This document shows, one piece after another, positions 19,471 to 31,016 of a stretch of 64,000 bases of DNA. The position numbers and the translations under genes are program-made. The stretch is from Calliopum simillimum. Lineage: Eukaryota; Arthropoda; Insecta; Diptera; Lauxaniidae. The DNA lies in the NCBI GenBank assembly GCA_951812925.1, contig OX638369.1:53129061-53193060 (forward strand), written 5' to 3'. Each line of letters begins with the position of its first letter. Position 1 is the stretch's first letter. The notes under the pieces were generated by a model that saw nothing but the letters and a program-made list of their open reading frames with translations, searched no databases and was not told where the DNA came from.

Positions 19471-19724
19471 ATCTAAAATTGTTGTAGACTAAAATAAAAA
19501 AATCCGGAACAATTCCCGGACTTACCGGAACGTTTTTAAATCCAGGACGAGAGGGCAAGATCCAAGACTATTTAGCAAAATCCGGGAAGGTCACCCTATT
19601 TTAATGCCAACTTTTCTTTTCATCTTTTTTATGGGTTGTTTGCCTAAAATACTTCATGTGGGTACCACAGGTTACTATTTATTTTTATTTTATGCACTGA
19701 ATTTTAGCAATGAGAAAATTTGTC

Positions 19725-20075
19725 TTAGTCTTGACAATTTTTCGATACCAAGACCAAGATCAAGGCGCTGATATAATTTCATAGCTGTCTTGATCTTGGT
19801 CTTGGTCACGATGACAATCAAGACCAAGACTGGCTTTCAGTCTTTGTAATTTATAGTTAATACTTAGACGTGTCACGCCCCTTTCATGCATAAAATCATC
19901 TCTAAATTCGTAATTGGGCATTTTAGAAACTGAACTGCTTTGTAAAATTAAGGTTTGGAAATTTTGAATACTCATCAATCTTTAAACATTTTTTCAAGAC
20001 CAAGATCAAGACCAAGACTCAATATCAAAACCAAGACCTAGACTAAATGTCCAAGATCAAGACTATTTAATACCA
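19725..20075. mobile_element. (TTGGTC)n-bounded repeat element, copy 1
   Basis: An internal ~200-bp core (TTTATAGTTAATA, GTGTCACGCC, CATAAAATCAT, CTGCTTTGTAAAA, AAGGTTTGGAA, TTTTGAATACTCA) is bounded on the left by TTGGTCTTGGTC and on the right by GACCAAGATCAAGACC, so hexamer microsatellite stretches act as inverted ends. Copy 2 is at 22,945-23,345. Confidence 0.75.
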
Positions 20076-22944
20076 ATATTTTTGATTTGCTTATCACTAC
20101 TGAATTTTAATGAAGCAAAAAAGAAGGAGCAAACCAAAGGATACTTTCTCACCTAAAAGAAATACCTTGTGTAAAGACATTAAAAGTAGCTTATTTCGGA
20201 GTATAAAGTCTCCACAGAGCTTCTCAATAGTGTAAGGTGAGTGGCGAGGGCTTTCCATTTTATTAACATTTCAACGCTTCACATATTTCTTGTTCCAACA
20301 AGCGCTTTCAACATGTTTTGAAGGTTTTCGTTTCGGATAGATTGACCTTGAAGTCTTGTCATTGTAAAGTTTTGATGTAGTTTTTTCGTTAATATATTCT
20401 TAGTTTTAAAATATAAATGAAAATATGAATCGAAAAACTCTTTCTTTCAAATAAACCGAGTCGGGGTTCAGATTCAGCATCAAAAATTATCGAAAATGAC
20501 TATTCTTGTTTCTGTTAAAAAAAAAAGAAAAATTCAATATGCTCGTTTTATTCGAAAGAAAGAATTGATTCGATTTTTCATGGTTTCAGGCTCAGAATAT
20601 GTTTACTGAAAAACTGCTTTAAAAAATTGCATTGACTAGGCTTCAAGGTCAAACCATCCTTCTCGGGATCCGAGTAGAATCACCTTTCCATTTCCGTTTT
20701 CGACATCTGATTTGTTCGGAGAAATTATCTTGTCGGCATTTGACTAGGAATTTTCACGAAGGCAATGGTTCTGGGCAGCCAAATTTTCCAAATTTATCAA
20801 AGACATTTGTTGCTAAACACTTGAAAGAAGAATGTGAAGTGCAGTGAAGTCTGTCACATATTTAGGTATATGTATAATATACCTGGCTTATGTTACACGA
20901 TAATGTAAAGGGTATCTATATATCTATATATAAATATTAATACGCAAGACAATAGCTTGTCCATCTTTTTTTACTATGTTAGAAATGGAGTACGACTTTA
21001 AATTATACACCATTAGAAAGGTATTTGTGTGTAGATGTGCACAAAGTTTAAACTATGTTAAAATTTTGACTTAAAGCAAGTTCAAATTAAATACAAATTT
21101 TTGAATATTAACAACAACAAAATACACGGTCACATAGAGCTGAAAAAAGGATAAAGCACAAAGAGAAAGACAAAAAGCATAGCACAAAATTTAGGATTTT
21201 TGTTTTGCTTATATTTTGCTTGAATATAATAAATGACTTTTTCCATTTCGTACCACATAGCAAAAAAAGTACTAAAAGTGTCCAAAAAGTACCGAAATTA
21301 TTTAATACATTTGTGGTCGAATTTTGACCACTGGGCGATTCTAGTCTGCATATAATAGTCAATAGACCATCTGTTAAGGCGAAAGCATGCTTTTTTGCTT
21401 TAGTTTTACATTGATGCTAGTGAGATGGATGCATTGTGATGGGGTTGATAAAGTATATTAAAATCGATACAAGTAAAAATACACCACCTTTTTGATTTTC
21501 AATCAATTCAAAGCATTTTTGATCATGTTAAGAAAAAGCTTTATTAATCATCGCCAAAAGACATTGTTTCCAAACTTTTTGTACCAATATTAATTCCTTT
21601 TTTCTTACTCAATGTTTTCTTCAGATATTTCTGAAATTTGAAAAATGGGTTAATAGATAGTTTTCACAGATCTTCTAATGAACGTAAAAGTGCTAAAAAC
21701 ACGGTTTTTCGCTATTGTTGAAGAATAATCACAAGACTAGGTGGTCTTTAGCAATGAAACGTGATAAAGTGGTTGAAAGCTTCAGCTTTTCTCTTCGAAA
21801 CCTAATCTGAATTATACCGATATCTTTTTTTTTCTCGGAGATATATCTTAAAAAGTTAAAAAAAAACTCAGAAGATTTAAGACTATTGATTTCAGCAAAA
21901 AAAAGGTACCTTACGTCGTCCAATTAAAATATCTCGTTGAACACCGTGTATATTGAGCTTGATAGGCTTATGCTAAAAACTTCGACCGACGAAATAATAA
22001 CATACAAGTTCTAAGCTTTTTGTTAAGACTTTTCTAGGAATATTAAATTTCAACAGAGATAACTTTTTATAAATTTTCAAACTCATCGGTTAGATCACCA
22101 AGCTTATTCCCAAAGTTCTTTTTTTTCTTATTGTGGACGAAATGAATTGTGCCAAATTTCAAAATATAAATAATTAACTAAAAAAATAAAGGAAATTTAA
22201 TCTAATAACTGTAATTTCCTCTTCCTACTTGTCGTCCTGCACTTTCATGGGAAAAAACAGGTTGATTTCTGATATCGCGACTCAGTCTTAAAAAATAATT
22301 GCAGACTCTAGAAAAGTCAAATCACAATAACACAAAAACAAAATCACAATAATAATCAAATAAGTAAGCAGCAAGCAATACACATAAAAAAGTAACATTG
22401 CTGAACAAGAGCGCACAGTGGGCTGGATTTTTTTAAAGTCTGTAAAATTACGAAGACCCCTATATTCAAGTAATGAAAACTAATTTTTTTAGTTTCGGAC
22501 ATACTGATTTGCATTTTCATAAAGATTTTGCAGAAAAAAATGTATGCCCCGCGCAGTGCGGCAAAATCCCAATTTTCTGGCCATAAGTCGAATAAATAAC
22601 GATTGAATTTTCAAATTAGGCGAACGTGAACGTTCCGAAAGATTCCTTAAAAATATGTGTGAAATAGCCCGACGGACACGCCCACTTCCCATATAACCTA
22701 AAAACCATTTTGATCGTAACCCTTACATTTTGAATTAGAAATTGTTAAGATTTGGTAAAATAATAGCATACCAATAACTAACGATATTCACAAAAAATGC
22801 GCGTGGTCATAAATCAAATACGCCCATCTCCCATATGATCTAAAATGAATTTTGATCATAGCTCTTACATTTTTCAATAGAAATTAATTAAATTTAGTGA
22901 AATAAGAGTATAAAAATAAGTAATGATTTTCGCGAAAAGAAGGC
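20076..22944. other. AT-rich intergenic DNA, no supported gene
   Basis: A 71-codon ORF at 20,632-20,847 and others are unsupported. At 22,680-22,900 a short phrase (ACGCCCA-CT-CCATAT, TTTTGATC-TA-C-CTTACATTTT) occurs twice in tandem, the remains of another repeat. Confidence 0.45.
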
Positions 22945-23345
22945 GCTCTTGCTCTTGGTAATTTTGCAAGAACAAGACCAAGACGTTGATATCATTGCAA
23001 GACCAAGACCAAGACTGCTATGATTTTGGTCTTGGTCTTGCTCTTGATGATCATCAAGACCAAGACTGCTTTTTAGTCTTACGAATTTATAGTTAATAGG
23101 TGTGTCACGCCTCTTTCAAGCATAAAATCATATATCAATTCGAAATTTGGCATCTTAAAAAACCAACTGCTTTGTAAAAATAAGGTTTGGAAGTTTTGAA
23201 TACTCAACAATCTTAAGAAATTTTTTCAAGACCAAGACAAAGACCGAGACCAAGACTTAATGACCAAGATCAAGACCAATACCAAGACGCAATACCAAAA
23301 CCAAGACTGTTAGGTCTTGGTCTTGGTCTTGGTCAAGGTTTACTC
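22945..23345. mobile_element. (TTGGTC)n-bounded repeat element, copy 2
   Basis: The same core and the same inverted hexamer ends as 19,725-20,075, about 85% alike by eye. The hexamer tracts differ in length between copies. The outer segment AAGACCAAGACG-TGATAT is also shared, so the tracts belong to the element rather than being local microsatellite growth. Confidence 0.75.
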
Positions 23346-23772
23346 ATCACTATTTTTACTCTTTTGCCTATAACTTTATTTGGGTTAGAGATAGGTTTTG
23401 GCATTGCTTTATATAAAAACTAGTAAGGGTGTAATATTTGGCTTGGCCAAACATTAAATACCCTACGCTGCAGTATTTTGAAAATTTTGCTTATGTGGGA
23501 GGTACCACGCCCTTTCGTCCGAGTTCACCCAGTTTTTGCTCAGAGTGTGCATTTATGGTATTCAGTATTTGAGTGAAATTTAGTTTGATTATCCCAAAAA
23601 ACTCTTTCAGTATAGTGTTTTGAAGCTTTTGCTTAAATGAGAGTTGCCACGCCCTCTTGTCCGATTTCACTCAGTTTTTGTTGAGAGCTTGCATTTATAG
23701 TTCTTAGTGTCTGAGTAAAATTTAGTTTGATTATCTCAAAAAACGCTTTTAGTTTTAAAGCTTTTGCTTATG

Positions 23773-25976
23773 ACTGATTCCATTTCAATTCATTGAGTGT
23801 GCACTTAGGTTTGCAAATCAACTTGAAACTAGCAAAATATTTTTCTACAATCAAAACAAGGGAACGCGTATTGTTTTTTTTTTTTGGTTTGGACCAAAAT
23901 TGGGGATTAAATGGCGTTTTGTAGGAATTTTGCCGAAAATTTAATTTTGAAATATTCATGAAGTTTAATCGGTTTTTTCAACCGCATTTCTTTATTTATC
24001 AACTGATTTACATGCATCAAAATTTATTTGGTGCACAATGGAATTTTTTTAAGTAATAATTAAAAAAAAATTTCTTTAACCCTTACTTTCCTTAAAATTG
24101 ATTTTTATATTTTAAATAAAAATGCTAATTTTCTAAAAAAACACCATCTTTTTTTTCTCGAAAATTTGCACAGTGATAGTAAAGCACGTTCTCTTTATTC
24201 CAGTAATGGCGGTTTTCTCGGTGTTTTTGTTATAAGTGCAAAATTTGCAATTTTTAACGTTAATATTGAGTTCTTCTATACAAAATGAAAAAAAAAAAAA
24301 AAATTACACAGTTCAGTTTTCACTTTCCTAGACGGTTTTGCGATACTGATCCCGAAAATGGCACTTACATTCTTCTAGCATTTTTGGTCTTCAAGATATC
24401 TTGAAAAACTTGAATAAAACCTATAAATTTAAAATAACCGGATTCTTTATTTTCGAGACACAAAATTCATTCATAATAAGTTAGATGGAACCTAAATATA
24501 CTCAAGGTATAGAAAATTAAGCATTGTTTGTGTTTTTTGCGATTTGACCGTACCTGGTTTTTGTTTCTTTTCGGATGTTCTCAGGATTTTTATTAGTTTT
24601 TATACCCTACACCCAGGGTATATTAACTTTGTCCTTCCGTTTGTAACGCAGAGAAGGAGGCGTGGCAGATATAGAAAAGTGTATATATTCTTGATCAGCG
24701 TCACCTCCTGAGTCGATATAGCCATGTCCGTCTGTCTGGCTGGCTGGCTGGCTGGCTGTGTGTGGAAATACACTTTTTGGGAAAACTAAGCAAGACAATT
24801 CAATGAAATTTGGTGCACAGCCTTCGGCGTCAAAGTTAGCTCGGGGGATTGAAAATGAGCGAAATCGGTCAACGGCAACGCCTACCGCCCATACAAAAAA
24901 TATATTCAAAATGCAACTTTTTGAGTTTTTTTCACGATAATGCAACCAAAATACATATAAATACACAAATTGTAAGCGCAAGCTCTGAACAAAAACCAGA
25001 AGAATTCGGACAAAATTGCGTGGCACCTCCCATATAAGCAAAAATTTCAAAACGCTATACTGAAAGCGTTTTTTGAGATAGTCAAAGTAAATTTTACTCA
25101 AATGCTAAGAACTATAAGTTTAAACTCTGAGAAAAAACTGGGTAAGTTTGGACAAGAGGGCGTGGCACCTCCCATATTAGCAAAATTTTGAAAATACTAC
25201 TGTGTAGGGTATCTAATGTTTGGCCAGGCCAAAGGTAACACCCTTACTAGTTTTTTTTCGATTACTTTCATGTAATTGTGTTGTGCTGTTCTGGGTATGT
25301 AACAAGAAGTTATCCCTCTGGTTCCCTTACTGTTCAAATATGAAATTTTTGAATACTTTTGCATTTCTTCACATTTTTTCACTGTTCAATTTTGTTTATT
25401 CTGAATCGCAAAACCGTCTAGGAAAGTGAAAACTGAACTGTGTAATTTATTTTTTTTTTTTTTCATTTTGTATAGAAGAACTCAATATTAACGTTAAAAA
25501 TTGCAAATTTTGCACTTATAACAAAAAAACCAAAAAAACCGCCATTACTGGAATAAAGAGGACGTGCTTTACTATCACTGTGCAAATTTTCGAGAAAAAA
25601 AAGATGGTGTTTTTTTAGAAAATTAGCATTTTTATTTAAAATATAAAAATCAATTTTAAGGAAAGTAAGGGTTAAAGAAATTTTTTTTTAATTATTACTT
25701 AAAAAAATTCCATTGTGCACCAAATAAATTTTGATGCATGTAAATCAGTTGATAAATAAAGAAATGCGGTTGAAAAAACCGATTAAACTTCATGAATTTT
25801 TCAAAATTAAATTTTCGGCAAAATTCCTACAAAACGCCATAAAATCCCCAATTTTGGTCCAAACCAAAAAAAAATACGTGTTCCCTTATTTTGATTGTAG
25901 TAAAATATTTTGCTAGTTTGAAGTTGATATGCAAACCTAAGTGTACACTCACCGTATGAATTGAAATGGAATCAGT
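23773..25976. mobile_element. 2.2-kb fold-back element with ~573-bp inverted arms
   Basis: Arms 23,773-24,345 and 25,405-25,976 are reverse complements with few differences (ACTGATTCCATTTCAATTCAT at the outer end, CTAGACGGTTTTGCGAT at the inner end). The spacer contains a plus-oriented Helitron-like copy (24,601-25,250). A TTAT at both outer junctions may be the target duplication. No transposase is visible, so it is a non-autonomous fold-back or a large MITE. Confidence 0.85.
24601..25250 (+). mobile_element. Helitron-like mini-me/DINE-1 copy, full length (650 bp)
   Basis: The 5' end carries the inverted pair TATACCCT...AGGGTATA. Next come the microsatellite-bearing core (TATATATTCTTGATCAGC, GAGTCGATATAGCCATGTCC, then a GTCTGTCTGGCTGGC tract) and ~130-bp subrepeats with GCGTGGCACCTCCCATAT. 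The 3' end has the perfect stem TTTGGCC-A-GGCCAAA 12 bases before a terminal CTAG, with T following. A short hairpin before CTRR without target duplication is the Helitron hallmark. Non-coding; the 164-aa reverse-strand ORF inside it is spurious. Confidence 0.8.
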
Positions 25977-26399
25977 TTTATATAAAATGTGCCACGCCCT
26001 CTTGTCCGCCCAGTTTTTGCTCAGAGCTTGCGCTAATACTTTGTAGTATTTAAGTGTATTTTGGTTTCATTTTGAATATATTTTTAGTATGGGCGGTCTC
26101 CATTGACCGATTTCGTTCATTTTCAATCCCACGAGCTAACTTTTACGACAAAGCCAACGCATCAAATTTCATTGAATTATCATGGTTAGTTTTCCCGTAA
26201 AAAATATTTCCACGCACAGCCAGCCACCCAGCCAGCCTGGCAGCCAGCCAAAGAGACTGACATAGCTATATCGACTCAAGAATATATATACTTTTTTATA
26301 TCTGCCACGCCTCTTTCTCTGCGTTACAAACGGAAGGACAAAGTGAATATACCCTGGGTGTATGGCCAATGGAACACGGAAATTTTCTTTATGCCGTCG

Positions 26400-26563
26400 G
26401 AAAAACGGTTTTCACTCAAAAACAAGGCATCCTACGAAAAAAGTGTATACGGAAAAAATGCTTAGAATCATCCAAGAAATACGTTAAAATTTTTTTCAGC
26501 ATTTTTTGGAAGTCAAACACACTTTTTTCGTATGATGCCTTGGTTTGAATAAGAACAGTTTTT
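26400..26563. repeat. small fold-back, ~46-bp arms
   Basis: AAAAACGGTTTTCACTC...AAGGCATCCTACGAAAAAAG (26,401-26,447) is inverted at 26,518-26,563. It shares sequence with the hairpins at 16.9 and 62.4-63.2 kb. Confidence 0.75.
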
Positions 26564-26666
26564 CCGACCGCATAAACAAAATTTCTATGTTTGAGTGGCA
26601 ATATTTCGGCAATTTTTTGATATAAGAAATTTTTAAATAAACCAAAGAAATTTTATCTACTTTTTT

Positions 26667-26953
26667 ATACCCTACACCCGGGATATATTCACTTTGTCGT
26701 TCCGTGAACAAGACAAGAGGGCATGGCACCTCCCATGTAAGTAAAAGCTTCAAACCTCTATACTGAAAAGATTTTGTGAGATAATCCAACTAAATTTAAC
26801 TCAAATACTGAAGACTATAAATGCACGCTTTGAGCTTAGACTAGATGAACTCGGACAAGAGCGCGAGGCACCTTCCACATTAGCAAAATTTTCAAAATAC
26901 TGCAGTCTAGGGTATTTAATGTTTGGTCAGGCCAAATATTACACCTTTACTAG
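26667..26953 (+). mobile_element. Helitron-like mini-me copy, internally deleted
   Basis: Starts TATACCCTACACCCGGG and ends CCTTTACTAG, but it jumps from TTGTCGTTCCGT straight to the subrepeats, so the microsatellite core is missing. The 3' stem (TTGG-CAGGCCAA) is weakened by a base change. Confidence 0.75.
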
Positions 26954-27723
26954 TTTTTGTTTTATTTTTCTTTTAGTACATTGTACAATCATTTGGGAGA
27001 ATAAAATGATGTTACCTGGAATGTTTTGCGAGATTTGTGCAAATGAGTTATTTTATAGATTTCGATGTGCTCTTTCAGAATTTCAACTTTGCTACCTCGA
27101 ATCGTGTTCGATCGCGCCGCCATATTGGAAAAATGGCGTCCAAAATCAGCTGTTTTGCAAATATCTCTTTAACGGTTACATTTAGAGAAAAATATTGTGG
27201 CGCAATATTATAGCTTATAAAATTTTCTATAAAAATGACCTCCAAATTGTTTCCGTACGACTTATAACTTAGGAGATATCCTATTCTAAATTTGAAAAAA
27301 ATAAGGAAATTGTGCATGCCGTTTATGAGTAGGCACAGTGATGTGTTGAGCTTAAAATTACGATAACTCATGAACGGTGAGTTACACGTTCAAAGCAAAA
27401 ACACTTATTTATAGGGAATTACTTCCACTATAAGCTACATTTATTTTTTTTTTCACATGACCTTTAGTTTACGAGATATTTTTCCAACAAACCTAAAATT
27501 TAGAAAAAAACCGTTTTTTCAAAATAGCTCCAAAACGGTTCGTCCTAGAAAAAAATTGTTCATGCATTTTGTAGAACATTCAATTTTGTTTTTCCATCCG
27601 ATTTACCGTTCATGAGATATCGCGTCTTGAAAATTATTCTATTATTATATTGAAAATAGTATGGAGCATAGTACAATGTTCAATTTTGAATAATTTTCAA
27701 GACGCGTCGTTGGTGTTAATAAT
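26954..27723. other. repeat-like DNA, no gene seen
   Basis: CGATAACTCATGAACGGTGAGTT and TTTGCAAATATCTCTTTAACGG are also found at about 34.76 and 39.20 kb, so this is another diverged interspersed repeat. The 88- and 98-codon ORFs here are unsupported. Confidence 0.45.
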
Positions 27724-28880
27724 AGGTCCGTTCGTTCAAAAAAAACTTTATAAATATTTGTAAATATTTATAAAGTTTTACCACAAAAAGCGTTCGTTGA
27801 AACAAAAATGTGATATTTGCGTCACAAAAAATGAGAGTAAAAAACAGCTGATCATTTCCCCTCCAAATAAAATTTTCAATTTATACCCAGACAAATTTTT
27901 TCTGGCCAAAACTTGAAGACTGTCAAATAAAAATTATTTGTCAGAATTTGTTTACATTTAACAAATTAAAAAATTAAATTGAAAGAAATACGGATTTTTG
28001 TGATTTAGATAAAATAAAATAAAATTTGTAAAAATGGAAGCCTGCAACGTTTTAATGGAAGATGATATACCAAAGGAGGCAATTAAATTCTATTAAGCGG
28101 TATACATATTATAGATACTTATGAATTTTATAAATTGCAGATAAACAATGAACATGTTATGGAAAAACTCAGTTGCAATGATGATGTCAACTTGCAGAAA
28201 CGTATTAATATTTGAATGAACCCATTTGCCAATATTCTTTATTTGTAATTAATAAAATATTGAAAACAAGCTTAAGCGACACCTGCTCCATCTTTTTTAA
28301 GAGGTTCTAGGGGTAAACTTTAACAACAACTTAAAGCGTCACTTGAATCTAGTCTCGTTGACATAGCCATTGGAAGGTCCGGATACTTGTGTATTTGTTT
28401 CTGTTGGACCCGGAAAACAGCTGATTCCAATAAAACTATCACTCCGTGTTAATATGGAAGCATGTTAGGTCATAGACTATTTTTTGATGCACACATAAGG
28501 TTTGGAAAATAAGTAAAAGTGAAGCAACGGCAACCGTAATATGCTAGTAGGATTTATAAAACCGGCAAAAGATTGAAAACCCTAAATGGATTGTTAGCAT
28601 ATTGATGTAAAATAAAAGGTGCATGAAAGTTTTAAATCTGGGGCATAGTTTTCGTCCACGTATTCTGATACATAGATAGATAAAATTTGAACTTAGTGTA
28701 AAATTATCATTTGTTATTTTTTTTTTAGTTTTTTGACAGTCTTCAATTTTTTCCCATTTTTGCGTTCGTTGATTTTTTGGGGTGTTTTTGTTTACTCAGA
28801 GAAATTTCAGTGGTTAGTCTCAAAAAATTTTTAAATTGACAGTCTTCAAGTTTTACCACAAATTTTCAACGAACGGACCT
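27724..28880 (+). mobile_element. TIR element (GGTCCGTTCGTT ends) with exon-like remnant
   Basis: AGGTCCGTTCGTT (27,724-27,736) and its exact inverse (28,868-28,880) bound 1.16 kb. Subterminal ACTTGAAGACTGTCAA blocks are also inverted. TA flanks both ends. Near 28,034 an ATG opens a 20-codon frame (MEACNVLMEDDIPKEA) ending in TAA, and a GTATAC...TTGCAG interval follows, resembling the first exon and intron of a degenerate transposase. Superfamily uncertain. Confidence 0.65.
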
Positions 28881-30276
28881 AATGAATAAATATTGAATTG
28901 AATTGAAAAATTATAAACGGGTTGCAAAACCGTTAGTGCATGTATATGTTTAGACGTAACTAAATGCCAAGTTACATGTAAATATATGCATGATTTTGCA
29001 AAATTTTTGTTTTGTTTTGTGACGTTAGAATATTTTGAAATTTGATAAGTTATATAGATATATAGTTGATGAAATTGATGATTTTAGTATACGGGGTGCA
29101 ATGCCGTTAGCAAAAATATATTTGTATGCATAAGGTAATGCATATACATATATTAAGTTTGCAAAAGTTTTTGGAGAGAACTAAGTTTGGGCCTTAGGTT
29201 TTTTTTAATAAGTATATATTTGATATAATGACGTAAGAATAATTAATGCAATGTAATTTGTTAAAATTTGAATTTGGTTTTTCACCATTGCTTGTAATTT
29301 CGTTTAATATGATAAAGAGTAATGTTTTGGAATTAGGAGTTAAACTATTTTTAGTATTGATAACGTTTTGAAACTATGATTTTAGGAAACGAGTTGTATA
29401 TGGTCGTGGGCTTTGGAGCTGTTGGTGGTAGCAGTTGGAGTTGGTTTTCCGGCTATCGTTTGGGATTGGTTGCGTTTGGCAGGGGTGTATTGGCGGCAGT
29501 TGGCCCGGACGAGGGTAGAAGTTAAGATGCTTTTATAAAGGCTATAGTGAACAAGATGAGCGACGTCCTGCCCATATATATGCATTAACGATGACATCAG
29601 TAGCTAAGTTTGTTGGTTGAATGGCTAAAGTTTGTTGGAGTGAGTTTTGGCGACTGAGGCATGTTAAGTATTGTGACTAGGGTTGGCTATCATAAATGAG
29701 GCGACAACCCAGCTGTTGGAGGGGAGGGCAGCCAAAGTTCTTTGCCGCTCTCCTAGGAGAAAACATTTAACGACAGCCAGATCTGTGTTGAACATCTGAG
29801 TCCATGCTGGCCACTGAATACCAAAGATGATAGTCAAATCGAAGTACACATGCTGCCATTGCAAGATTGAAATTATGTCATCAACGTTTATTGGAGCACA
29901 GAGGCGGTTGCCTAGGAAATGAACGCATTTATTTTCAATACTGAGCCTTGGATGTAGCTTTGGTCCTCGAATTTTAGCTGTATATTTGTACGCCGATACC
30001 TTCCACCAAACGTGGCTTGCCAACAAGCAGAACAGCGATAGCCCGGGAAAAGTATCTGAGGTGCAGTGCTGCAGTGGATCTCGTTGATCGAAGGAATGGC
30101 CCATGTTCCAGATAGGCAGGAGAATGTATTTCATTATTTTATATCTTATCATTTGGCTTTTATGCATTTATTTTGACAAATTATTTTATGGCAGTTATTT
30201 ATTATTTGGTATTGGTTTATTTTGATGAAATTTATTAATGTAAGGTTATTAGTCAAACTCAAGGTCGACGCTCTCA
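28881..30276 (+). other. probable internal 3' region of an LTR element, decayed
   Basis: It lies upstream of a purine tract and LTR. About 29,390-30,100 is less AT-rich than its surroundings. The phrase G(G)GTTGCAAAACCGTTAGTGCATG has a diverged repeat near 29,095. I find no recognisable gag or pol motif in any frame; a 167-aa minus ORF at 29,664-30,167 shows no family features. Confidence 0.35.
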
Positions 30277-30314
30277 GAAAAGATCATGGTTGTTTTCCAA
30301 CCATAATCTTTTCT
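30277..30314 (+). repeat. 17-bp hairpin just before the purine tract
   Basis: AGAAAAGATCATGGTTG and CAACCATAATCTTTTCT pair with one mismatch around a five-base loop. It lies 6 bases before the purine tract of the LTR at 30,334. Confidence 0.7.
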
Positions 30315-30319
30315 TTTTC

Positions 30320-30333
30320 CGTGGGGGGAGGAA
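30320..30333 (+). promoter_or_regulatory. polypurine tract
   Basis: GTGGGGGGAGGAA immediately precedes the TGTT start of the LTR. Confidence 0.65.
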
Positions 30334-30698
30334 TGTTGTGGGTTAAAACCACATGCGATGCTCAGTTGAGGCATCTTTTAAGTATTTCAAGTTATATTAT
30401 TGTGGCATCAATAATATGGCATAGTTTTAGGCATATCTTTTAGTTGACCACGAAGAGTTCAACCATGAGATATGATGCATTCCGACCTCCGAGTGAAAAT
30501 AGTGAGATAAGCAGAATTCTATTCTCAAGTTCATTATGTTTAAGATTAGTATGCGAGAACAAGATTTGTAAACTATATAAGCATTATTTAGAGTTAATAA
30601 AATTGTCTTTTGATTAGTAAATTAAACTAATGAGGTTGTGCGTCTTATTTTAATCGGGAGTGAAAAGTGAGTGCAAGTTCACGACTTTAATAGGAACA
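30334..30698 (+). mobile_element. LTR (3' or solo), 365 bp, TGTT...AACA
   Basis: The ends are TGTTGTGGG and TAGGAACA, a TGTT/AACA inverted pair. A TATATAAG box at about 30,575 and AATAAA near 30,597 fit promoter and polyadenylation elements. A purine tract precedes it, so it is a 3' LTR. No second copy was found in the window, so the rest of the element is lost or unrecognisable. Confidence 0.65.
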
Positions 30699-30798
30699 TT
30701 TGACGGTCAGGAGACCAAAGAACACAACACTATCACCAGCAGAAAGATATATTGCGAGTTCAGTTTTGTTATCAGACTGACGAGCCATTAAGACTAAG

Positions 30799-31016
30799 AC
30801 CCAGATTCACAGTCATTAGTTATTTAATGCAAGGGTTTAGCCAACAATATTTTAATTTATGTAATTAGTTAACCATTAGTTAAACCCCCAAATTTCATTG
30901 GTTAACCATTAGTTAGTTGGGTTAGTTAACCAAAACACTGTGTATTTGATACATTCGTTATACTCTTTCCACCATTTAAGTTAACTAATTGGTTAACTAA
31001 TGACTGTGATCCAGGC
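30799..31016. mobile_element. MITE, ~218 bp, CTAAG-flanked
   Basis: CCAGATTCACAGTCATTAGTTA (a 22-base terminus with one gap) is inverted at about 30,993-31,016. The interior consists of repeated GTTAACCATTAGTTA. CTAAG occurs at both outer junctions (30,794-30,798; 31,017-31,021). Confidence 0.7.

Larger units (their letters stand above)
23420..26372 (-). mobile_element. Helitron-like mini-me/DINE-1 copy, split by fold-back insertion
   Basis: Minus orientation. The 3' end is at 23,420 (CTAG terminus on the minus strand) and the 5' end at about 26,372 (reverse of TATACCCTACACCCAGGG). The half at 25,977-26,372 holds the mini-me core: TA repeat, TCTTGAGTCGATATAGC, and a GGCTGGCTGG tract corresponding to the GTCY repeat. 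The half at 23,420-23,772 holds the ~130-bp subrepeats with the CCACGCCC motif. The 2.2-kb fold-back at 23,773-25,976 separates them. Confidence 0.75.

Noticed and set aside
24607..25101. 164-codon minus-strand ORF
   Set aside because: Lies wholly in a non-coding Helitron-like repeat; similar chance ORFs occur in the other copies (26,169; 63,711).
29664..30167. 167-codon minus-strand ORF upstream of an LTR
   Set aside because: No motif recognised, and it opposes the orientation of the adjacent LTR; kept only as part of a decayed internal region.
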